Notes under the pieces: model-generated
Told to the model about the DNA's origin: nothing
Databases searched by the model: none
Seen by the model: only the letters and a program-made list of their open reading frames with translations
Position numbers and translations under genes: made by a program
Assembly: GCA_018894105.1 (NCBI GenBank)
Contig: CM032127.1
Span: forward strand, 34,244,760 to 34,308,759
Direction: 5' to 3'
Source: Jacaranda mimosifolia
Taxonomy: Eukaryota; Streptophyta; Magnoliopsida; Lamiales; Bignoniaceae
DNA length: 64,000 bases
Shown: positions 45,936 through 58,682 of the stretch, in pieces
Layout of the letters: each line of letters opens with the position of its first letter
Numbering within the stretch: the stretch's first letter is position 1

Positions 45936-47280
45936 CTACCTCTGTGTTTGCTTTCTCCCATTTCGGGAATCCCCTCCCGTGGGCCCTCCGACAATCATAT
46001 CAATGACACCCCTGATGGGTGGGTTGGGTTCATGGGCTGGTCTCTTTCCTTTATCCTCTCTCATCGGGCTGATCGACCTTTCTCTTCGGGGAATCTGGTC
46101 GGTCAGGCCTTCTTCTCTTTGGGCCTGCTCCTCGACGAATTTCTTTAAGTGGCCTTGTCGGATTAGCCTCTCAATTTCATCTTTCAAATTAAAGCAGTCT
46201 TCGGTGTCGTGCCCTTTCTACCTATGGAAATAGCAGTACTTTTTTGACTTCTTCATAGCTTCGATTTCTGTGATTTTCCAAGGCTTCTTGAGCAAGTTGT
46301 CGTGTTGAATGGCGAACAGCACTTCTCTCCTCGGCAGGTTCATTGGAGTGTATTCGTGGAAGCGCTTGATCGGGGAACGACGTCCCTCCTTATTTTGTCT
46401 ATCATCTCTCTTCTTGCCCCTCTTCTTGTCGGCTTCCAGGCTGATGTATTTCATCTTGTTCATCTCCTCTTGGGTCATATACCTCTCGGCTAGGTCGAAG
46501 AGCTCCTCCATCATTCTGGGCTACGCGCGCACCAGTGCATTGGTGCACTTCTTATGCCTCAAGCCCAAAAACAATACATCGATCAGAAACTTGATCCTCG
46601 GGCTATCGATTTTTAACACCTCTGTGTTGAATCTGGTGAAAAAATCTCAAAGGGATTATCCCTCAGCCTGTTTCACTGTGTGTAGGTGTGTGTGTGGAAG
46701 CTTTGCCTTTCTTCTGCTAGCGAATTGGTGCAGAAACTTATCACACAACTGGTCGTAGGAGAAGATGGATGCCGGCTTTAGTTTTACAAATCAGTGCAAG
46801 GCCACTCCCTGGAATGTAGTCACCAGCATCTTTGCATGTATATAGTCATTATGCCCATGCAGCTGCATCATATGCTCAAACTACAGCAGATGCTCATTCG
46901 GGTCCGTGGAGCCATCATACCTTGGAAGCCCCGTAGGGATCTTTGCATCGACAGCGATGCGCTCTTCAATGATCTCTTGGATGAACAGCAAATCCCGCTC
47001 CCTTCTGAACCTTTGCGGCCCGTCTGGCAGGGCCACCCTATCCGCATTCCTTCTCGAGATCTCCTCCAGGCACCTATTCAGCTGTTGCACCTGGTGAGAT
47101 ACCTCCTCCCATTCTTGCTGATCTGCTTGGGAGGCACCTCTGCTCGGCTTCTGACTGGAATGCTCGGCCCTATCGCGCTGCAGGGCGTGAATGGGCCGCA
47201 CGTCATGATCCACGGAGTCTGCTACCTCCTCCCTCGGTGGGGGGTGGGCTGCTTCTCTAGGGAAACAGCCAGGGCTTGAA
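45936..47280 (-). pseudogene. Element B gag remnant
   Basis: 46881-47213 has a basic, coiled N-terminal part leading to the capsid start (FIQEIIEERIAVDAKIPTG, YDGSTDPNEHLL). 46218-46514 is the capsid C-terminal part (ELFDLAERYMTQEE); a nucleocapsid-like C..H...H..C segment (YCYFHR..KGHDTEDC) straddles a stop near 46220, and 45936-46187 continues with GHLKKFVEEQ. Stops and frameshifts break it. Confidence 0.88.
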
Positions 47281-47610
47281 TCTCTCCTGAACTGGTGTCC
47301 TGGTGATTCCAGCCGTTGAGAAGGCTCTTCAGGCCGTGCTTTCTCTGGGGCCGCAGGCTGCGGCGTGGCGTTGACTGCCGGCTCCGGCTACACCGTATGC
47401 CCGTTTAGGGCGGCGGAGAGTTATGCTAAAATCTGCGCAGAAATTTGCTCACTAATGAGCTGCATTAGCTGCGGCATCGTGAGTGTGACCACCGGCTCAG
47501 GTGGAGCGCTTGGTCCTTGACGATGGGGGGAGAGCTGGACCTCCTATTTTCATCTCTTCCTGATGGGGCTCACCTAGTGTTTACCATTTTCTGACAGAGG
47601 ATTCAAGTTT

Positions 47611-47626
47611 CCCACAGACGGCGCCA
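47611..47626 (-). promoter_or_regulatory. Element B primer binding site
   Basis: Minus strand TGGCGCCGTCTGTGGG, two bases inside the LTR. It fixes the element orientation; the matching tRNA was not assigned. Confidence 0.85.
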
Positions 47627-47628
47627 AA

Positions 47629-48317
47629 TGATGAGGGTTCGATTTGCTGGGTTAGGATCTCGGCTAGAACAATGGTAGAACTTGACCCGGATGGATCGCG
47701 TTCCTGTTTTGTAGGGAAAGAATCCTGCAGTCACAATGAACGTTAGGCTAGCCGAGTGGCCCTCGGCTTTGGCCCTCCGACCATCAAGTCAGTACGATTC
47801 GACCTCAATAATCGATCAGAGGGATAAGAGCTTTTTGGATGTATATGAATGCGTACCTCTGAAAGGCAGGGTTGGGGGTATATATATCCTTCTCCTTCTA
47901 GGAAATGTCTGGAAAGCCCTCAGGTATCTCCCAGGGCCACTAACCTTAGGCTTGGGGCATTTGGTCATTTCCCTTATTTGAATATTTCCAGCTGGCCGCC
48001 CTTCCAGGTTTCAAGGACAAGATAGTACACTGTAGCGACGCCTGCTGTGTCAGACAGTGAGGGGAACGGCATACGCCATTAATGCGGAGGCGTGGCACCT
48101 GCCAGTGCATTAAATGCGGTGGCAGGGTACTGCGCGGGTGTCGACCTCAGCTTCGCCAGAGACCAGGTCGATTGAGGTCGAAGATATCTGCAGACCAAGG
48201 GAGACTAACTGGGCCCGCACGGATCCGGTCGAATGAAGTCGATAAGATGTGAACTCGCAAAGACGTATGGGCCCTGAGTCTCAGTTGGACCTTGCTGGAT
48301 TGGGCTATCCCATATCA
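47629..48317 (-). repeat. Element B 5' LTR
   Basis: 689 bp, TGATGAGGG to CATATCA, same length as the 3' LTR and about 95% identical. Followed by target duplication TCATT, which overlaps the first base of element C's LTR. Confidence 0.95.
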
Positions 48318-48321
48318 TCAT

Positions 48322-49118
48322 TGTTCACACAAATTTCATTGTTTGCAAAATTAAATCACAAGACAGAGAAATATAATGGACAAATTGAATGTATATTAAA
48401 GAATAAAGAGATTCATAATTTATCAGAGAAACAAATATAAATTCTCTAACAAAACTAATCCCCTGATTCTTCTCTCAATATATGATTTAAGGGCTTGAAA
48501 CTTATTATTGGATATATGGTGTAGTATCCTTTGACTTGATGAAAGACACTATGAAATTTCTTTGGACTCGAACCTTGACTCTGAGATCGAAGAATTTGAT
48601 GACTTGATGCTTTGAAGAGGTATAGGACCTTTGCGGTAGCAATACTTCATCGCAGCGGAAATTTGAAGCTTGAGAATATGTGTATGTGAATATGAGAATG
48701 TCCATGTGAGTCTCTAGTCATCCCCTTTATATAGGTGCTTAGCAAGAGACTCAGGAATGACTTGAACTCATTTGATAATTATCTCTTTGATGCACATATT
48801 GAAAGATAATATCAAATATTTCGACCAATAATATCAAATATTTTGAGCTGATTGGTCTATGCACATAAATACGCCACGTGTCACAATTTAGTTAGCCCGA
48901 GATTGCTAGGCCACTAGATTTGATTTGATCGGCATGATATATCACCTTGACACTTTTGTGCATAAAATAATATTAGAATATTAATTAAAAATAACTACTT
49001 ATATTTCAAAATTAAATTTAATAAATTTCAATACATAAATAGAAAATTTTAAATTAATAACTAATATCTTATTTACACATGTCATTTTTCAAGTGGCTTC
49101 AAAATTAAGCCGTTTACA
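48322..49118 (-). repeat. Element C 3' LTR
   Basis: TGTTCACAC to GTTTACA, 797 bp, matching 58705-59501 with scattered differences. Minus-strand TATA box TATATAAAGGGG near 48723-48734. The adjoining minus-strand purine-rich tract at 49119-49135 is the likely polypurine tract. Confidence 0.95.
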
Positions 49119-49946
49119 AATGTTCCCACTTCAAGACTTGACGATTGAAGTGCAAATTATTCACAAGAGACTCATGACTCGGAGTATATAATTTTTTTTC
49201 AAATGCGATCGTTACTCTTTACTTTAAAATCAACTGGAAGCATCCATCAATGTGTTCTTATAAATTGCCAAGTGACCTGCAGTAATAAAAGTTTAAAGTT
49301 GCGATGACTTTATCATTTTTTCTTTATATATATATATATATATATATAAGGATGAAATCAGCCATTTATATTAAGAATCCTACTCAAGTGTGACGTTAAA
49401 TCTATTGAACCAAACAACTAACGTCTAACAACATCTTTAACAATTTGTATTTTTTCCTGGCCGAGGGACCCACCAAAAAATAATTAGTAAAACTACCATT
49501 TAACTTAAGTTGATGTAGGACTAGGAGAAAATGGAATCCTTTAATTCATGCTACTGCCCTTTTGCTTCAGATTATTAGAAGACCCATCAAAATTAAAACT
49601 CTCCTGGTATTACAGTTTTCAAAAGGCAAAATTACTTCGACAGCTGAAATTTATAATCTGCTTTAACCAAAAAATCATAAAAGACCAAGAAACCCCCTTT
49701 ATTCAAAACTCAGTCATGTTGCTTTCTTAAGCTTCTTTCTCTTCGGGCCTATCTTCTGTCCCCTTTATCTTTTTTTTTTAAATATACAATTCACATATAT
49801 GAGACTTGATCTGCATGAAAATCGACTGATCATAACCGATTGGTTGAATGAGAGTCTGCCGGACCTTGGAGTTCTTCCAAAAAAAAAAAAAAACATTCTG
49901 AGTTGAACTCTAATTGTACTTGGATTGCAACTCTTTAGAATAAAAC

Positions 49947-49954
49947 TATATAAA
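49947..49954 (+). promoter_or_regulatory. TATA box of element C antisense gene
   Basis: TATATAAA on the plus strand upstream of the PMD gene; transcription from here would enter the spliced leader at 50225-50308. The stretch 49119-49946 is otherwise AT-rich non-coding DNA with a (TA)n run at 49327-49347. Confidence 0.5.
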
Positions 49955-50224
49955 GGAATGCTAGTTACTCCACCGTGTATAGCTAAAAATTAATTTTGGA
50001 ATTGTTGTGGTATATTCATCTATCAAATAAGGGACATCTTCTTCCACTTAATTCCTGCACATCAATTGTTTGAAGAAAATACTCATAGAGTTCACATACA
50101 ATTTCTACCTCCTTTCAATCGGCTGGTTACTACAACTGAAAGAGAGTTGCTTGGACTCCCTTGTCATTCATCAATAGAAAACCCTTATCAACACATAGCA
50201 AATACACAAATTTGAAGACTTCAG

Positions 50225-50308
50225 GTGAGTCATTTAATTGAGAGGGCGTTTCTAACTTTCTATATCTTTTCACTTTTTTCTTCATCCCCTTTCTTTTTTC
50301 TTTTGCAG
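50225..50308 (+). other. Probable 5' intron of element C antisense gene
   Basis: A plant-type intron of 84 bases: donor CAG/GTGAGT at 50225, a pyrimidine tract and acceptor TTTTGCAG ending at 50308, placed between the TATA box and the PMD frame. Confidence 0.6.
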
Positions 50309-50779
50309 GTTAAGAAACATAGCTTATTCTTGATCAACTGGTGAGGATGTATATCGAGGATCACACAAAATCATCTCTATGTATTATCATTGGGAGTGAC
50401 AAAGACACCTCAAAATTAAAAGCACTAGATTAGTTATCCATAAATCAGCCAATGATGTTCTTCATTCCATACCTCGACCTCCCAGTACCTCTATGAATAT
50501 CCAAGAGTTGTTCAAAGAGGCAACCAAGGAAATGATTGATTCACATTTTGGCATTACTCTCGTTCTAGGATAATTCTTTTGAAGTCCTCTATTCATGATG
50601 CCAAAGCCACTGGCTCAAAATTTTCATTTGTAGGTTATCAGCCTAATATTAATGGACATGCATTGGGGATTTCTGCATCAAGGTTTGACGAAGTATCATT
50701 AATGCAGGTTATTGGGAATAGACAAAGAATGTACTAGGCCATCATGCAGATGCTCTTTGTCAAGCTAGGATCTATGTAG

Positions 50780-51589
50780 TAGTTAATGCCTCGATTTTCA
50801 CATATGTATACCATAAGAACATCTTCCAAGCCTTTCTTGAGCTATGGTTCCCTTCCACAAATAGCTTGCACACTGCTGCTGGTGAATTTTTAGTTTCTAT
50901 ATGGGATCTTCGTGTGCTTAGTGGATTGCCTATCCGTGGAGGTTTCTATGATGAAGTTATCCCTACTGCGAATGAACTACTTGGTGATGCTAGACATGCC
51001 TCTTCTCTACCACAAAGCTGCAAGTATCTATTCTTGGCTCACATATGCTCCCAAAGGACTCTAATGGTGTTCCTATTTCTGAATGGATTGGCTTTTGGTT
51101 TAAAAGACCAACCAAATATTCGAAAAAAGGTCCACTTAGCTAAAGATTTCTCACAATCCATGTTGAAGGATCAATGCATCACTTTTGCCTCGCACTAAGG
51201 AATATGATGAGCCATTTATGATGTTGGAGGCTGAAGAAAATGTTAGAGAAGAGACCTACTTGGCTGCCTTCCTTTCATGCTGGTTATTTAGCTTTGTTCT
51301 ACCATATCGCAAAACAAATCTAATTCGTGCCATTATCTTCAAGGTTGCCAATAGAATGGCAAACTGTGATAGCTTTTCTCTTGCAGTTTCTATATTGGCG
51401 AGCATCTACCGCGGTGTGAGGAATATATCGACTTTGCTAAGTCTTCATGAATCTTCTTCTATCTTTCCCATTCATTATGTTCATATTTGGATAGGGCACT
51501 ACCTTGACACTCATTTTTTATCCAAGATTGATGTAGAAGGAGCTGAGATACTTAAATATGTGGGGGGAGAACATGGCCAAATATTTTGA
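50780..51589 (+). pseudogene. Element C antisense gene: plant mobile domain (PMD) protein
   Basis: The conserved PMD start is clear: FLELWFPSTN, then HTAAGEFLVSIWDLRVLSGL and PIRGGFYDEVIP (50866-50990), continuing to 51198. A frameshift near 51190 moves the frame to 51185-51589 (LAAFLSCWLFSFVLP, ANRMANCDSFSLAVSILASI, PIHYVHIWIGHYL). PMD (aminotransferase-like) proteins occur both as host genes (MAIN/MAIL1 type, involved in silencing and development) and inside transposons. The gene lies antisense to gag-pol, in the slot used by a different family in A and B. It is not intact in this copy. Confidence 0.85.
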
Positions 51590-52599
51590 TCTTTCAAAAT
51601 CACGAGATTTGTTCCTCAGTATCAACCCTTCAGTCATTTAAAAGCTGCATTTATTTCCACAGCAAGCAATTTACAATAATAGATGGCTCATGCATATCAA
51701 ACACTTATAAAGATCTTTTTGTGGCTTTATGTTTCGGTTATTTGACATTTTGATATGGAAAAGAGCATATCCTTGAAGCTTATAGCCCTCATCGATTCAG
51801 TCGGCAATGTGGATTTTGTCGACATGTCCCAGGCAATTTAAAGAAGGAAATCCTTACTTGTGATTTGTGCGAGCTTGTTCGACTCTAGTAGTCATGTACC
51901 TTATTGAACACATCTTACAAACTTATCATTTATGGCAATACTTTTTCCTTTCCATTGGCCACAAAGGGATATGCAGATTGATAGGACAAACACTGGAAGA
52001 CTTCACAAACAAAATGTTCTAAAATTGTTCTCAAAGTAAATCAAAGGTATGTCAAATCAAATTATGGTCAATCGAATCAACTTAGGGAGAGAGTTGAATA
52101 GCATGCATCTAAGCCTGGGAATCCTGGAAAGAATCCATCTCATCTTAAACAAACCTTAATGAAAGATCCCAAAAATAACCCAGCAGCCTTACCTCTTCAA
52201 AATTTTGTTGTTTCAAGGCAAGTTAAATGAGGGACTTTGGAGCCTATAGAGTACAACATTGCTAAACATACCAAAGTGCCGTCTAAAAGACATTGTGGCT
52301 GACTCGAGGTTTCATTCCCTACTGACACTCCAATGGAAGGAAATGAAGTAATTTCTGCACTTTCTTGCTCAAATGACAATTCTAGTAACCAATGTATACT
52401 CAAGAAGAAATCAAAGGTTTTGGATTTAGATAACATTAGTATTAATTCAATTTTTTTTGTAGATGTCTGAAGTTTTTCTTTACCTTTGGATGAATTACCA
52501 AAATATGTAAAGTTATTATTATTTTTGATCATGCACCCCTTTTATTTTTCACATATATATTTGCCAATCCTTTGTATTAACCTCTTATTCTTTTTTTAT

Positions 52600-53465
52600 A
52601 GCTTGCGGATCTTAAAATACCAATCCCAATTACTTTTGAAAGTAGTGTTAGTTTGATAAAGGGGGCTAATCCTTTTAACTTGCTTGAAACAACCATTCCT
52701 CAACCGCTTGATGATGCATGCAAGCTTCCCATGAGACTGCATATTCTAATAGGCGACCAAAGGTAATATTACCTGAGATTGCAAATGATAAGGCTTTTGC
52801 AGAGAAAGACAAGCCTAAAAAAACATTTGAAGCTCATCTTGGGCACTTCCAGCTATTGAAGTTTCTGAATTTTGTCCTCGAGTTATAAAGATTGAAGTTG
52901 ACCAGATATTACTTAAATTCTATTGGGAGTGAATTTGTCAAAAAATCATGAAACTCCATTTGAGCAACTCTCAGAGATAAAACCAACAATTGATGATTTG
53001 ATTGCAGAGATGAGATTATAATATAAAACACATTATCTTTGGAGAACCACTTGAGATCTTTGTTTGAGGGTGCTTCCAACTACACAAAGGTTAAGTCAAA
53101 TTCAATTCAAAAAGAAACACAAGAAATTCATGAGAAAGCATTACTTTTTTCACAACAGGATCTTTTTGAGGCCTAGGCAATAGAAAGTGAAAGAGTTGAG
53201 GAGGTGAATGATCTCAAGGATGAACTTCTTCAAATCTCCAAGCAGCAAGAGGAATTGAGAACACGACTTGTCGAGTTAAGCAGTAAGGAAGAATTTGCAA
53301 ATTCATCAATCCACAAGATTGAAGAAAACTTGTCCATTATTCAGAAAGAAGTGGCTACCAAGAAAGAGAAATTTCAAAACTTGAAGACGCTCCATTTTTG
53401 ACTGATCAAGAGGTTGAGGCTTTAAAGAGGATGGAGGTACTACTTGAAGAATCTCGCAAGGATTA
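52600..53465 (+). pseudogene. Element C antisense gene, coiled-coil C-terminal part
   Basis: Broken plus-strand coding-like sequence downstream of the PMD part, ending in a 65-codon open coiled coil (53204-53401; LKDELLQISKQQEELRTRL, IQKEVATKKEKFQNL). The region 51590-52600 between is open only in short pieces. PMD transposon proteins commonly end in such coils, so I treat it as the same gene. Confidence 0.6.
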
Positions 53466-53789
53466 GTAGCTTTTGATATATTTGCATGAGCACTTGGCTA
53501 CTTAGCATTTTTTTCCTGTTTTTGTTGAGCATCACTGATATAAAAGGACACTTGATTACTACATATGCAATAAAAAAATTATTCTTGTTTGTAAATTGTC
53601 TTTGTGCATTCTTGTTTTTTTTGGTGTTTATCTAGTATTTCTTCAAATTGATGCCAACTTCAAAGAAAAATTACATGCCCCCAATAATTGAGTGGAATAA
53701 ACTTACTTAAGCACATAAGTAAATTGGCTATCTAATGAATAGACCTAAATTATAATTGAACTTGAAAATAATAAAAATTTCTTCCAATG

Positions 53790-54190
53790 ATATGCTTGAA
53801 CTAAATCATTCAGAATTACTCCAATGATTTGATTGAACATGGGAAGTGAGTCATCCAAATTTGCTCCAATGATATGATTGAACTTGGGAAGTCATCAAAA
53901 CTTATTCTGATTGAACTTGGCAGGCCATCCAAACCTATTCCAATGATATGATTGAACTTGGCAAGCAATCTAAACTTGTCCAAATGATGTGATTGAACTC
54001 GAGAAGTAAGTCATCCATATTTGCTCCAATGATATGACTGACTTGGGAAGCCATCCAACTTATTCTAATGATGTGATTGAACTTGGCAAACAATCCAAAC
54101 TTGTTCAAGTGACGTGATTGAACTTGAGAAGTAAGTCATTCAAATTTGCTCCAATGATATGATTTGGGAGCCATCCAAACAAACTTTTTT
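53790..54190. repeat. Degenerate tandem repeats in element C
   Basis: About nine diverged copies of a 45-60 bp unit around CCAATGATATGATTGAACTT followed by GGGAAG..ATCCAAACTT. A second short block at 54400-54490 repeats ACCTTTGGTGG..AAAGTTA. The array lies between the PMD gene end and integrase, the same position as the array in B. Confidence 0.85.
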
Positions 54191-54629
54191 TTTTCTAGTG
54201 ATGTGACTGAACTTGGGAAATAGCTCCCAACCTGCCTACATACCCCATCAAGGGGATCAAGTCATTATGTAGTTCAAAGTAAACATTTTTTTTGGGGAGG
54301 TTCCGTTCACGATTTATACTCATGCGGGCCAGGAGTATCCGTTACTTAACCACCATGGACTAGGTAGGGTATTTAATATTTTAATCACATAAAATACCTT
54401 TAGTGGAGAAAGTTAGCAGTTTAACACATGTACTACCTTTGGTGGGGAAAGTTAATGGTTTAACCATATGCATTATCTTTGGTGGTTACCATACACAGTT
54501 TATATTCATGCGGGCCAGCAGTAACATGCAGTTTAGGCTCATGCATTAAGGAGTAACATGCAATTTGGACTTGTGCATCAATGAGACAAATTTCCTTATG
54601 GATAATATCGCTTAAGAAACTCGCCATTT

Positions 54630-55902
54630 ATTGGGCCTATGTGCAATCCATCTTTGTCAACCAACTTGTAAGCACCATTGGTGTAGACGTCTTTTACCAC
54701 ATATGGACCATCCCATTTTGACATGAATTTACTACCCATTGTTGGGTGATGATAATGGGCCTTCTTACTGCCAACACCAAATCTCCAACTTGAAAAGACT
54801 GTGGACGAACTTTCTTATTAAATGCTCTTGTCATTTGTGCTTGATAACATTCAAGATGTTGTGCTTCAAGTCTTTTCTCATCTAATGCTTCAAATTCCTC
54901 AAGTTGAAGGCAAACATTGTCTTCAGCAGTAAGTCCCTCTTGAATGGCTATACAAAATGAGGGTATTTGGCTTTGAAGAGGGAAAACAACTTCAATTCGA
55001 TAAACCAATGAATATAGAGTAGCCTGGATAGCAGTCCGATATGCCCAAATAGCTTCTCCAACTTTTTAATTCCAGTCTCTTTTTGATTTTGACAACACTT
55101 TCTTCAACAGGTTGCATAAAGTTTTATTGAACGCCTCTGCTAGACCATTTGCAGCTACATTACATATCAAGGAGTTATATTACTTGAATCCAAATTGTGT
55201 GCAAAGTTTGTCCATCAACTTATTGTAGAAAGGCTTCCCATTATCAGTAATGGTGTAACGAGGCACTTCATACCTGAAAATCATATTATAATGAATTAAC
55301 TCAACAATAGTTTCTTTCTTCACTTCCTTAAGGGGAATTGCCTTTGCCCACTTCGATAAATAATCTGTAGTTGCCAATATGTAAGCATGACCAATCGACG
55401 TCTTAGGAGTAATAGGACATACAACATCAAGACCCCATGCATCAAACGGCCAGGAAGCAACTGTGGGATGTAAGGTTCAAGAAGTTGATGGTATGAACTC
55501 AGCATGCATCTAACAAGCTTCACACTTCTCGCATAACTCATATAATCTTTAACCATAGTAGGCTAGTAGTAGCCCATCATTTTAATCTGAAAATGAAGCT
55601 TAGGACCCGACTGGTGAGCTCTGCAAACTGTAGAATGTGCCTCACCATAGCTTCAATTGCTTATTCACTACTTAAATAGCATTGATATATACCTTTATAA
55701 GATCGACGATACAAAATATCTTTGTATAAAATGAAGTGAGATGACCTCCGACGCACCTTCGTCCTACGACGAAGGTCTTGCAGCAATTTTCATGCTTTAG
55801 ACAGTCAATTAGTGGTGTCACCCAATCTTCGTCTTCACCAACTGAGGCTAATATGACATTTGCATCCTCACGATCAAGCTTAATGGGTGAAAGCACAATC
55901 AT
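54630..55902 (-). pseudogene. Element C integrase remnant
   Basis: 55672-55902 is the pre-integrase segment (DWVTPLIDCLKHEN, Tat-type), 55180-55377 the core (TTDYLSKWAKAIPLKEV, YTITDNGKPFYN) with the second catalytic Asp present, and 54694-55008 the C-terminal region (NKKVRPQSFQVGDLVL). Stops and frameshifts separate them. Confidence 0.85.
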
Positions 55903-56339
55903 CTATTGCACACCGGGATATTTGTCGTTTCTCTTTCGAAAAGGGCCAAAGTAGTAGCCAAGTTAGTTAAATCAAGAGATAATATCAGATATCAAGAAAT
56001 AATATTAGATATCAATAGATAACATCAAGTATCGTTGATTTGATTGGTCCATAGACATAGACATTTCATCTTTGACACTTGTTAATATTTTGATTTGAGT
56101 ATAAAATAAATACTAGAGTATTAATTAAAATTAACTACTTATCTTTTGTAATTAAATTTAATAAATTTCCAAGAAATAACTAGAAATTTCAAATTAATAT
56201 CTAGCATATTATTTTACATATGTCACTTCTCCATTGGCTAAAAATTGATGTGTCTACAATGACTTAGGATAACACTTTCAAACTTCTTTAATAGACAAGA
56301 GGCTAGTTGAAATGAAAGGGATCATATCTTCATTTTTAA

Positions 56340-56800
56340 ACTCATAAACGTTTAAAAGCTATTTAATAACCAGTTTTGAATCACCATAGACCTCAACTTC
56401 CAAGATTTCCATTTCAAGTGCTATTTGAAGCCTAATAATCAATGCTTGATATTCTATAATATTATCAGAGCACAATTCATTTAACACTATGGAATATGTC
56501 AAAACTTGCCTTTCTGGTGAAACAAAGACGATCCCTGCCCCCATTCCATCAGATCGAGTTGCTCTATCAAATACATTATCTATGCTCGCAAAATCTCAAC
56601 AAAGAGAGCATCCTCATCAGGTAATTCATCGGATACTTCCCAGTCTGTAGAAATGGGGTGATTTGCTAGGAAATTAGCAAGAGCTTGTCCTTTACCAGCT
56701 TTTTGAGGTATATATGTGATCTCATACTAATTAAATATGACAAACCACTTAGCCAATCTTCCTAAAAGTATTGTTTCAACTCTTTGATCAAAGAAGCCAT
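56340..56800 (-). pseudogene. Element C second RNase H (aRNH) remnant
   Basis: The linker YEITYIPQKAGKGQALANFL (about 56660-56730) leads to an RVT_3-type RNase H at 56359-56544 (GAGIVFVSPERQ, IIEYQALIIRLQIALE, VYGDSKLVIK). Upstream RT sequence is missing apart from its last residues. Confidence 0.8.
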
Positions 56801-56999
56801 TTGTAGCCTTTAGATTTTTCATTATCCTTGGTTGAGGGCATTTAGCCACATGTAAGACCTTTGATGCTAATGGATGAGATTGATTAATACATCATCTTCT
56901 CATTCGATTGCGTGCCACAGGAATCCACACACTGCTATCTTCAGTTTTAATAATAGAACTTATTTTTAGCTCAGTTAATCTATCAACGAATTAAGTCTC

Positions 57000-58600
57000 C
57001 ACTAGCACTGAATCAAAACTCCCAAGTTGAAGCAATGTTGATGCCCCCTTGAGTGAAGATAAGGAAAAGATATTATTTTTGCTTGGCATATCATATGTGG
57101 CATTGCCTACTGCTTAGACCTAGCAATATTTGACCTAACAACATCTTATGTGCTAAGAATTTTCTTTCTATCTCTTGCTAATGCCGTAACTTTATCCTTG
57201 AAACAAAGCATTTCTCTATTGGATGATCGACAACCCGATGATACTTGCAGTAATTTGGATCATTCACCTTTTCAGCTTCTCTAGGACGTTTTGGTTCTGG
57301 TAGTTCAATCAACTTCTTTGTCAATAATTTAGCAAAGATGTGAGAAACATCATAAATAGAAATGGATACTCCTTCTTTTGCATTTCTTTTAGTATTTTCT
57401 TGCTTGTTGAAATGTGTTGATCTTTTGTTTTCTCATCAACCTTTTTATTGCTTGTGGAAATCTTGATAGAGGCTGTCTTTATTGCCATATATTCCTTAGT
57501 AGCAACTTTGGCATATTTTTTATTTTTCTCTAAATATTTTTTCCTTTTTTTATTTTCAACAAGAATCCTGACCCTATGATTCGCAATACTAAGCTCCATG
57601 TCGTGGGCACGAGTGGCTAATTCCTCAAAAGTGTGAGGTTTGATTCCTTGAAGAATATAGAGAAGTCCCCAGTGCATACTTTGAATAAATATCTCTACTG
57701 TAGATGTCTCTGAGAGTCTGTCCTTGCAATTCAAATTTAATGCACACCAACGGTTGATGTAGTCTACAACTGGCTCATCTTTCCATTATTTTGCATTGGT
57801 AAGTTCAATCATGCTCACAGTCTGACACGTACTATAGAAGTGATTTAAAAACTCTCTCTCTATTTGATCCTATTTATTGATGGATTCAGGTTCTAAGTCG
57901 ATGTACCAGTTAAAGGCATTTCCTTTCAATGAATGCATAAATTGTTTCACAAGAAGATTAGTATAAGTCTTTGCATTGTTGCATGTCTTTATGAAATAGG
58001 CCACATGTTGTCTTGGATTTCACTTCCCATCAAACTGCTGAATTTTGGTGGTTCATATCTTATTGGCATTCTCAACGAGTCAATCCTCTTTGAATAAGGC
58101 TTTGAATACACAATAGAACTTTGAAAAGATATGCCATACTGAGCCCTAATAGTATTGGTGATCATGTCCTGCAATTGTTGAACAAATTGTGTAGCAATAG
58201 AAATTACAGAGTGGTTGATCTTTTAATTAGCTTATCCCCTGTAACACATTTTCTCAACTTATTTCTTCAACATTGTATGGCCAAGGGAAGATTGATGGTT
58301 GTAGCAAAATCCTCCAAGATAGGGAGTATTCCTATTTGTTCATGAGTTGTGCAATTTGTAGATCTTTCTCTTCTATAATCTTTTGGAGGTCAGTTATAGC
58401 TTGAGCAATCTAAGCGAGTTGTTCATCTATTGTTGTCGCTCCAGTCGTTGTAGCCGGCAACTCAGCAAACGATGATGTTTTGGGATTTATTTCCCTTGGA
58501 CTTCTAAAGTTAAAATCACCAGATAGAATGAAATCAGTATTCTTGCCTCAGTCATGGGCTGATTGATAGATTCAGCAGCATCTTTCTTGGCCAAGGTGAG
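57000..58600 (-). pseudogene. Element C gag remnant
   Basis: 57321-57734 is the longest open piece (137 codons): the capsid C-terminal part ([18 protein letters not shown]) followed by a Lys-rich tail. 57989-58174 holds an upstream piece with MPIRYEPPKFSSL, the usual start of this capsid type, frameshifted. A nucleocapsid-like remnant may lie near 57200-57260. Protease was not identified. Confidence 0.7.
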
Positions 58601-58682
58601 TTGGTTCTTCTTAGGTGTCATTGAGTGGTTGCAAATATCTTCAAAATTCAAATGGGAGAAAAAGATAAGGGGTAGATTCGGG

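Larger units (their letters stand above)
37631..48317 (-). mobile_element. Tat-lineage Ty3/Gypsy retrotransposon B
   Basis: A complete 10,687-bp element with 689-bp LTRs on each side and an exact 5-bp target duplication TCATT (37626-37630 and 48318-48322). Order on the minus strand: 5' LTR, primer site, gag, protease, RT, RNase H, aRNH, integrase, tandem repeats, antisense gene (plus strand), 3' LTR. I counted about 32 differences between the LTRs, mostly transitions, so roughly 95% identity and a moderately recent insertion. Coding regions carry frameshifts and stops. It landed exactly at the edge of element C. Confidence 0.95.

Noticed and set aside
53760..54230. CRISPR-like repeat array
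   Set aside because: Units are degenerate and contiguous without unique spacers, in a plant retrotransposon.
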